From an uncultured bacterium (GTDB taxonomy: Bacteria; Bacillota_I; Bacilli_A; RF39; UBA660): DNA of 9,436 bases. Each line of letters opens with the position of its first letter. The stretch's first letter is position 1. Shown here piece by piece: positions 6,075 through 9,436 of this stretch. The stretch lies in contig OMUM01000183.1 of the NCBI GenBank assembly GCA_900314225.1, positions 1-9,436 of the forward strand, written 5' to 3'. The position numbers were made by a program, and so were the translations under genes. The notes beneath the pieces were generated by a model. That model searched no databases. It was not told the origin of the DNA and was given only the letters and a program-made list of their open reading frames with translations.

Positions 6075-6903
6075 TATGCAATTAAAAACCAAACTTAGAA
6101 ATGTGGCAAAAGAAAAAAATATGAATTTTAATTCATTGTTAAGATTATATATGTATGATAGATTCTTAGAAAGACTTTCTAAAAGTAAATTTAGAGATAA
6201 TTTTGTTTTAAAAGGTGGATTTTATTTAAGCACATTATTTGGGATAGAAAATAGGACAACTGTTGATATAGATACTTCTTTTAGAAATGCTAATTTTGAC
6301 GAAGAAACAATAATTAATATGATTAAAGAAATTATTTCAATTGATATAAGTGATAATGCAAATATAGATTATGTAGGTATAGCACCTATTAGAGATGAAG
6401 ATGAATATGGTGGTTTTAGAGTTAGCCTGATAGTTAATTATGATGAAATGCATGAATCAATACATATTGATATTGCTACTGGTGATCCAATAACTCCGAA
6501 AGAAATTAGATATAAATATTTGCCATTGTTAGGTGATTATTATATAGATTTGTATGCTTACAATATTGAAACAATTTTAGCTGAAAAGATTGAAACAATG
6601 TTAAGCAGATTAGAATTGAATAGTAGGGCAAAAGATTTTTATGATATTTATTTAATTTATACAAAAGATTGGAAAAATATCAACTTAGATCATTTTAGAA
6701 AAGCAATCGATAAGACTTTTGCTAAGAGAGAATATAAAGGTAATCCTATTGAAGCTTTAGATATTATTAGAAATAGTGAAGTTTTAAAGGAAAGATGGAA
6801 TAAATATCAAAAGAACTTTGATTATGCAGAAGGCATAGAATTTGAAGATATAATGAATTGTTTAGAAATAATGATTGAACAATTAGAACCAGTAAAAGTT
6901 TAA
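6067..6903 (+). CDS. abiEii: AbiEii-family nucleotidyltransferase toxin
   Basis: A 278-residue AbiEii/AbiGii toxin with a DNA polymerase beta-type nucleotidyltransferase fold. Motif I is FVLKGGFYL (46-54) followed by the metal-binding RTTVDID (63-69). Further family blocks are IDIATGDPITP (134-144), ETILAEKIETMLSR (168-181) and RAKDFYDIYLI (187-197), which carry the conserved Lys and Asp residues. Characterised AbiE toxins are bacteriostatic; related family members transfer nucleotides to tRNA 3' ends. The substrate here is unknown. The start at 6067 is chosen because GGAGG (6056-6060) is 6 bp upstream. An in-frame ATG at 6052 precedes that site and has no ribosome site of its own evident. 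The start overlaps the end of abiEi by 8 bp, typical of coupled toxin-antitoxin genes. All catalytic-looking motifs are present, so the toxin is probably active. Confidence 0.92.
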   Translation: MNSMQLKTKLRNVAKEKNMNFNSLLRLYMYDRFLERLSKSKFRDNFVLKGGFYLSTLFGIENRTTVDIDTSFRNANFDEETIINMIKEIISIDISDNANIDYVGIAPIRDEDEYGGFRVSLIVNYDEMHESIHIDIATGDPITPKEIRYKYLPLLGDYYIDLYAYNIETILAEKIETMLSRLELNSRAKDFYDIYLIYTKDWKNINLDHFRKAIDKTFAKREYKGNPIEALDIIRNSEVLKERWNKYQKNFDYAEGIEFEDIMNCLEIMIEQLEPVKV

Positions 6904-6922
6904 TTTATAGGAGTAAATAATT

Positions 6923-7246
6923 ATGATAAAGAGTATTAAAAGAATTAAAATCAGAGGATTTAAAAAATTCAAAAAAATTGATGTAGAATTTAATGATAAA
7001 ACTAATATTATAGTTGGTGATAATGAAAGTGGTAAAAGTACTTTATTAGAAGCGATAGATGTGGTTTTATTACAAAAATATAGAAATTATGATAAATACA
7101 TTATTAAAGAACTATTAAATAGAGACCTTATATCGAAATTTGAGTTGGATCCTTGTATTGAAAATTTACCACGAATTACTATTAATATTGAACTTGAATT
7201 AGAAGATACACCAGTAAATGGATTATTTTATTATATACTGGAGTAA
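6923..7246 (+). pseudogene. Truncated OLD-family ATPase/nuclease (N-terminal stump)
   Basis: A 107-residue frame starting IKSIKRIKIRGFKKFKKIDVEF, typical of the first strands of OLD/RecF-like ATPases, with Walker A GDNESGKST (32-40) and the following helix LLEAIDVVL. It ends with TAA shortly after PRITINIELELED (83-95), a segment that in full proteins comes before several hundred more residues. Signature, Walker B and any TOPRIM nuclease domain are missing, and no continuation appears in any frame before the next gene at 7396. AGGAG (6909-6913) sits 9 bp before the ATG and the gap after abiEii is 19 bp, so it is probably still transcribed with abiE. OLD proteins include Gabija GajA and other phage-defence nucleases, so this is most likely a defence gene cut by deletion. 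A genuine small ATP-binding protein is possible but unlikely. Confidence 0.75.
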
Positions 7247-7395
7247 AATTAAAATCATACCATTTACTACCATAATTTAATATTGCTTTTAGGTGTCACA
7301 TCATTGACAACTACACACTTATCTTTTTTTTTATATTTATTAATAAATGTATACCTTTTCTTTTTAATTTGCTAAAATAGTCTAGAGGAGGAAAT
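7247..7395. other. Spacer between defence island and downstream chromosome-like genes
   Basis: No gene. It includes ACATCATTGACAA (7298-7310), nearly repeating ACATCATTTGACAA (5383-5396) at the abiE promoter, a small dyad TGTCA-catcat-TGACA (7294-7309 region, one base shared in context), nine T (7324-7332), and a 14-bp palindrome ATTTATTAATAAAT (7335-7348). No convincing terminator for the abiE operon was found. A possible extended -10, TGCTAAAAT (7370-7378), lies just before the next gene. Confidence 0.4.
7370..7378 (+). promoter_or_regulatory. Possible extended -10 for the desulfoferrodoxin gene
   Basis: TG-C-TAAAAT matches the TGN extended -10 pattern, but no good -35 box is visible at the usual distance. 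Transcription would start near 7385, directly at the ribosome site GAGGAGG (7385-7391), giving a very short leader. Confidence 0.4.
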
Positions 7396-7770
7396 ATGAT
7401 AATATATAGATGTAACAAATGTAAAAATATTTTAATGGTTCTAAATAAAGGTATGTGTATTCCAAATTGTTGTGGCGAAGAAATGCAAGAGCTTACTCCA
7501 AATACAACAGATGCAAGTACAGAAAAACACATACCAGTAGTTGAAATTAATGATGATAATGTTGTAGTTCAAATTGGATCTATACTTCATCCTATGACTG
7601 AGGAACATTTTATTGAATTTGTTATACTTGAAACAAATTTAGGATCACAAATTCATTATTTAAAACCAGGAGATGAAGCAAAAACTAGTTTTAAGTTAAA
7701 TAATTATGAAAAAGTTGTAGCAGTTTATGCTTATTGTAATTTGCATGGGCTTTGGAAGAAAGATATTTAA
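7396..7770 (+). CDS. dfx: Desulfoferrodoxin / superoxide reductase (2Fe-SOR)
   Basis: A 124-residue two-domain superoxide reductase that reduces superoxide to hydrogen peroxide in the cytoplasm, normally with rubredoxin-type electron donors. The N-terminal desulforedoxin domain has the four iron-binding cysteines, C6, C9 and the C25-C26 pair. The catalytic domain has EKHIP (43-47, with H45), HPMTEEH (65-71, H65 and H71) and YCNLHGLW (113-120, C114 and H117), giving the Fe(His)4Cys centre. Glu43 and Lys44 match the conserved residues next to the active site. Length is usual and nothing is missing. GAGGAGG (7385-7391) lies 4 bp before the ATG. It has its own terminator and seems unrelated to the defence genes upstream; it indicates an oxygen-sensitive host that detoxifies superoxide without relying on dismutase. 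Confidence 0.96.
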   Translation: MIIYRCNKCKNILMVLNKGMCIPNCCGEEMQELTPNTTDASTEKHIPVVEINDDNVVVQIGSILHPMTEEHFIEFVILETNLGSQIHYLKPGDEAKTSFKLNNYEKVVAVYAYCNLHGLWKKDI

Positions 7771-7785
7771 AAGTATCTTTTTTTT
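7757..7785 (+). terminator. Intrinsic terminator of the desulfoferrodoxin gene
   Basis: AAAGATA (7759-7765) pairs with TATCTTT (7774-7780) across an 8-nt loop and runs into eight T (7778-7785). The stem begins within the last codons and the loop contains the TAA stop, a compact arrangement. Confidence 0.75.
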
Positions 7786-7793
7786 ATTAATTT

Positions 7794-7802
7794 TGATAAA
7801 AT
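7794..7802 (+). promoter_or_regulatory. Possible extended -10 for the XRE regulator operon
   Basis: TG-A-TAAAAT lies 16 bp before the ATG at 7819 and just after the preceding terminator. A start near 7809 would leave only about 10 nt of leader, with AGGTG (7809-7813) as ribosome site. No clear -35 box is seen. Confidence 0.45.
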
Positions 7803-7818
7803 TTAATTAGGTGTTAAT

Positions 7819-8511
7819 ATGAATCAAGAAAATATTGGTAAATATATTAAAAAATTAAGAAAAGAAAACAACTTATCACAAGAAAAATTAGCTGATAAAT
7901 TAGGAGTTACTTATCAGGCTGTTTCTAAATGGGAGCGTGGACTTAATTTACCAGATATGACTACTTTAAAAGAGATGAGTAATTTATTTAATGTAAATAT
8001 AGATGATATTATTAATGGAGAATCTTCTAAAAAAACTAAATCTAATAATAAAATATATATAATAGTTATCATAATACTAATATTTTTAATATTAATTGGA
8101 ATCATATACTTTTTAAAGAACAATACTTATTCAGTAAATGATATAACAAGTACTAATAATAATTTTAAAGTAGTAGGTACTTTTATTAAAAGTAATAATA
8201 AAACTAATTTAATTATTAATAGTGTAGATTATAAAGGAGAAAAAGATAATACTAAATATAAAAAATTATCATGTAATTTAGTAGAAATAAAAGGTAATTC
8301 TAAAGAAAAAGTTAGTTCTTGTAAATCAATAACTAATTCTACTTTAAAAGAATATCTAGAAAATGTAGATATAAAAATGGATTATAGTGCTAATAATTGT
8401 ATTATGTTTTCTAAGTCTAAGTTGACAATAGAAATACAAGCAGAATTAGAAAATAATAAATTAATTACTTATAATATCCCTTTAGAAGTTAATAATGAAT
8501 CATGTAAATAG
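7819..8511 (+). CDS. Membrane-anchored XRE-family transcriptional regulator
   Basis: A 230-residue protein in three parts. Residues 6-65 are a classic Xre/Cro helix-turn-helix (IKKLRKENNLSQEKLADKLGVTYQAVSKWERG... then MSNLFNVNIDDII), close to the usual family sequence. Residues about 79-99 form one strongly hydrophobic transmembrane segment after a Lys/Asn-rich linker, placing the DNA-binding part in the cytoplasm and the C-terminal 130 residues outside. That outer part is polar, Asn/Lys-rich and has four cysteines (in LSCN, SSCK, NNCI and ESCK), which could form disulfides; I do not recognise a known domain in it. This layout suggests a one-component sensor that binds DNA from the membrane, though its ligand and targets are unknown. 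The next gene starts 11 bp later with its ribosome site overlapping this stop codon, so the two are cotranscribed. Confidence 0.88.
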   Translation: MNQENIGKYIKKLRKENNLSQEKLADKLGVTYQAVSKWERGLNLPDMTTLKEMSNLFNVNIDDIINGESSKKTKSNNKIYIIVIIILIFLILIGIIYFLKNNTYSVNDITSTNNNFKVVGTFIKSNNKTNLIINSVDYKGEKDNTKYKKLSCNLVEIKGNSKEKVSSCKSITNSTLKEYLENVDIKMDYSANNCIMFSKSKLTIEIQAELENNKLITYNIPLEVNNESCK

Positions 8512-8522
8512 AGGAGTTAGTT

Positions 8523-8765
8523 ATGTTTGAAATACTAGAAAATAGAATTAATTATATTGAAAATAATAAAATATTAGGATTTGTATCATTTCCTAAAGAA
8601 GATAATATTTATAATATAAATTATGTTTACGTTGATAATAGTTTAAGAGGAAAAGGTATTGGTAAAGAGCTAGTTTTAAAGGCTTATAATGAGATGATTA
8701 AAAGAAATAGTAAATATATAATTACTTGTAGTTATGCAAAAAAGATGTTAGAAAAATATAATTAA
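8523..8765 (+). CDS. Small YjdJ-type GNAT acetyltransferase-like protein
   Basis: An 80-residue protein matching the short GNAT-related family of E. coli YjdJ and human GTLF3B-like proteins (Acetyltransf_CG). The strand INYVYVD (32-38) leads into the acetyl-CoA pyrophosphate loop LRGKGIGKELV (41-51), followed by a helix and the family's C-terminal ITCSYAKKMLEKY (67-79), where Cys69-Ser-Tyr is characteristic. Family members are normally 80-100 residues, so it is full length. Substrate unknown; an acetyl-CoA-dependent N-acetyltransferase role is assumed from the family. GAGGAG (8511-8516) precedes the ATG by 6 bp and overlaps the stop of the XRE regulator, showing a two-gene operon. No terminator is visible downstream. 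Confidence 0.85.
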   Translation: MFEILENRINYIENNKILGFVSFPKEDNIYNINYVYVDNSLRGKGIGKELVLKAYNEMIKRNSKYIITCSYAKKMLEKYN

Positions 8766-8777
8766 TTATTTAAATTG

Positions 8778-8786
8778 TGCTATCAT
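8778..8786 (+). promoter_or_regulatory. Possible extended -10 for the GH13 gene
   Basis: TG-C-TATCAT, followed by an alternating AT tract, lies 33 bp before the ATG at 8819. It resembles the elements before the two upstream transcription units, but lacks a clear -35 box. Confidence 0.35.
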
Positions 8787-8818
8787 ATATATATAGTTAA
8801 TATCTAGGGATGGTTTGA

Positions 8819-9436
8819 ATGAATAATGGTGTTGAGTATAAAATAAATGTTATTAAAAAAGAAACTAATGGAGAAGAGTTTCATTGTATTTTAAAACTTC
8901 CATTAGATTTTGGTTGGTATGATAATTGTAATATTGTCATTATAGATGGTTTTAATTGGAAAAAATATCCCTTAAAACATGTCAAAAATAATGAATCACA
9001 TGCGTACTTTGAAGGTAATTTACACCTAGATACAAAAGCAATTTACCACTATTTATTTAAATTTAATATTAATAATAATCCTTATAGTTATAGTGATAAA
9101 GGAATATATAAAGATAAAAATCCCAATAATGAAACATTACAGAGAAAAGATGATTATGATAATAGCTTTAAAATGAGTGTTAATTTTAACGTACCTGATT
9201 GGGCAAAAGGTAAGATTATGTATCATATATTTGTGGATAGATTTAGAAAAAGTAATGATAATAAACTAGTTGATATGCCTAGACGTATGATTCATAAAAA
9301 TTGGAATGATGAAGTGTCATTAGGACCTAATGAAAAATTCACAAATGAAGTAGGAAGAGAGGTTTGGAATGTAGACTTTTTTGGTGGAGATTTGGCTGGA
9401 ATTGTCGAAAAACTTGATTATATAAAATCATTAGGT
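8819..9436 (+). CDS. GH13 alpha-amylase/neopullulanase-type glycoside hydrolase (3' end outside window)
   Basis: The first 206 codons of a gene that stays open to the window end. Residues about 1-125 look like an N-terminal beta-sandwich such as those preceding the barrel in neopullulanases, cyclomaltodextrinases and amylopullulanases. KIMYHIFVDRF (132-142) is the first barrel strand of GH13 enzymes, and VDFFGGDLAGIVEKLDYIKSLG (185-206) is the conserved stretch leading to the second strand. The catalytic Asp/Glu/Asp regions lie beyond the window. The ATG at 8819 follows AGGGA (8806-8810) by 8 bp; an ATG at 8810 stops after two codons in another frame. No signal peptide is seen, suggesting a cytoplasmic enzyme that hydrolyses alpha-glucan oligosaccharides. 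Exact specificity cannot be told from this part. Confidence 0.9.
   Translation, partial: MNNGVEYKINVIKKETNGEEFHCILKLPLDFGWYDNCNIVIIDGFNWKKYPLKHVKNNESHAYFEGNLHLDTKAIYHYLFKFNINNNPYSYSDKGIYKDKNPNNETLQRKDDYDNSFKMSVNFNVPDWAKGKIMYHIFVDRFRKSNDNKLVDMPRRMIHKNWNDEVSLGPNEKFTNEVGREVWNVDFFGGDLAGIVEKLDYIKSLG

Noticed and set aside
7311..7532. Minus-strand open frame of 73 codons overlapping the desulfoferrodoxin start
   Set aside because: It overlaps a certain gene on the other strand, and its C-terminal part is translated from AT-rich spacer.
7914..8123. Minus-strand open frame of 69 codons inside the XRE regulator
   Set aside because: Its hydrophobic look is the antisense of the regulator's transmembrane segment; no independent signals support it.
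1..9436. Alternative genetic code (TGA as Trp), prompted by the absence of TGA stops
   Set aside because: Trp is encoded by TGG throughout, and no gene appears interrupted by an in-frame TGA; a bias against TGA stops is normal at this base composition.

Overview
The window is very AT-rich with strong Shine-Dalgarno sites (AGGAGG types). Trp is encoded by TGG, and the ten genes whose ends are visible stop with TAA (7) or TAG (3), none with TGA. This points to a low-GC Bacillota/Bacilli-type bacterium using the standard bacterial code rather than the Mycoplasma code. A superoxide reductase and a GH13 amylase-type enzyme suggest an anaerobic or microaerophilic carbohydrate user, possibly an uncultured gut lineage. 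That placement is inference.

Left and middle (1 to about 7250) form a compact anti-phage defence island. It begins inside a large SF1 helicase with a C-terminal PD-(D/E)XK nuclease domain (1-1949, 5' end outside the window). Next is a monocistronic, unrecognised alpha-helical protein (2098-2868) with faint resemblance to HEPN/DUF5677-type proteins; its leader holds a promoter, repeated TGACA motifs and an intrinsic terminator. After a GC-rich, palindrome-packed spacer and a good promoter comes a two-gene operon, an AAA15-type ATPase overlapping an RloB-like TOPRIM protein (3159-4999). This is the AbiLi/AbiLii (RloA/RloB) architecture, and a 15-bp terminator hairpin closes it. A 450-bp non-coding stretch follows, with repeated ACAAATACA motifs and a short dyad that could mark an old integration boundary, then two matching 18-bp palindromes.

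An abiEi-abiEii type IV toxin-antitoxin operon (5448-6903) is driven by a consensus promoter lying inside a large inverted repeat, which fits autorepression by AbiEi. The same operon runs on into a 107-residue stump of an OLD-family ATPase/nuclease (6923-7246), apparently the remains of another defence gene.

Right side (about 7396 to the end) looks like ordinary chromosome: desulfoferrodoxin/superoxide reductase with its own terminator, a membrane-anchored XRE regulator cotranscribed with a small YjdJ-type acetyltransferase, and the start of a GH13 glycoside hydrolase that runs off the window. Genes here have short leaders and possible extended -10 elements (TGNTANNAT).

No CRISPR array, tRNA, rRNA, transposase or integrase gene was seen. 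The points most worth follow-up are the AbiE operator and its upstream twin palindromes, the unidentified 2098-2868 gene with its unusual leader, the nested palindromes at 2881-2945, and the possible element boundaries around 5020-5150 and 7250-7310.
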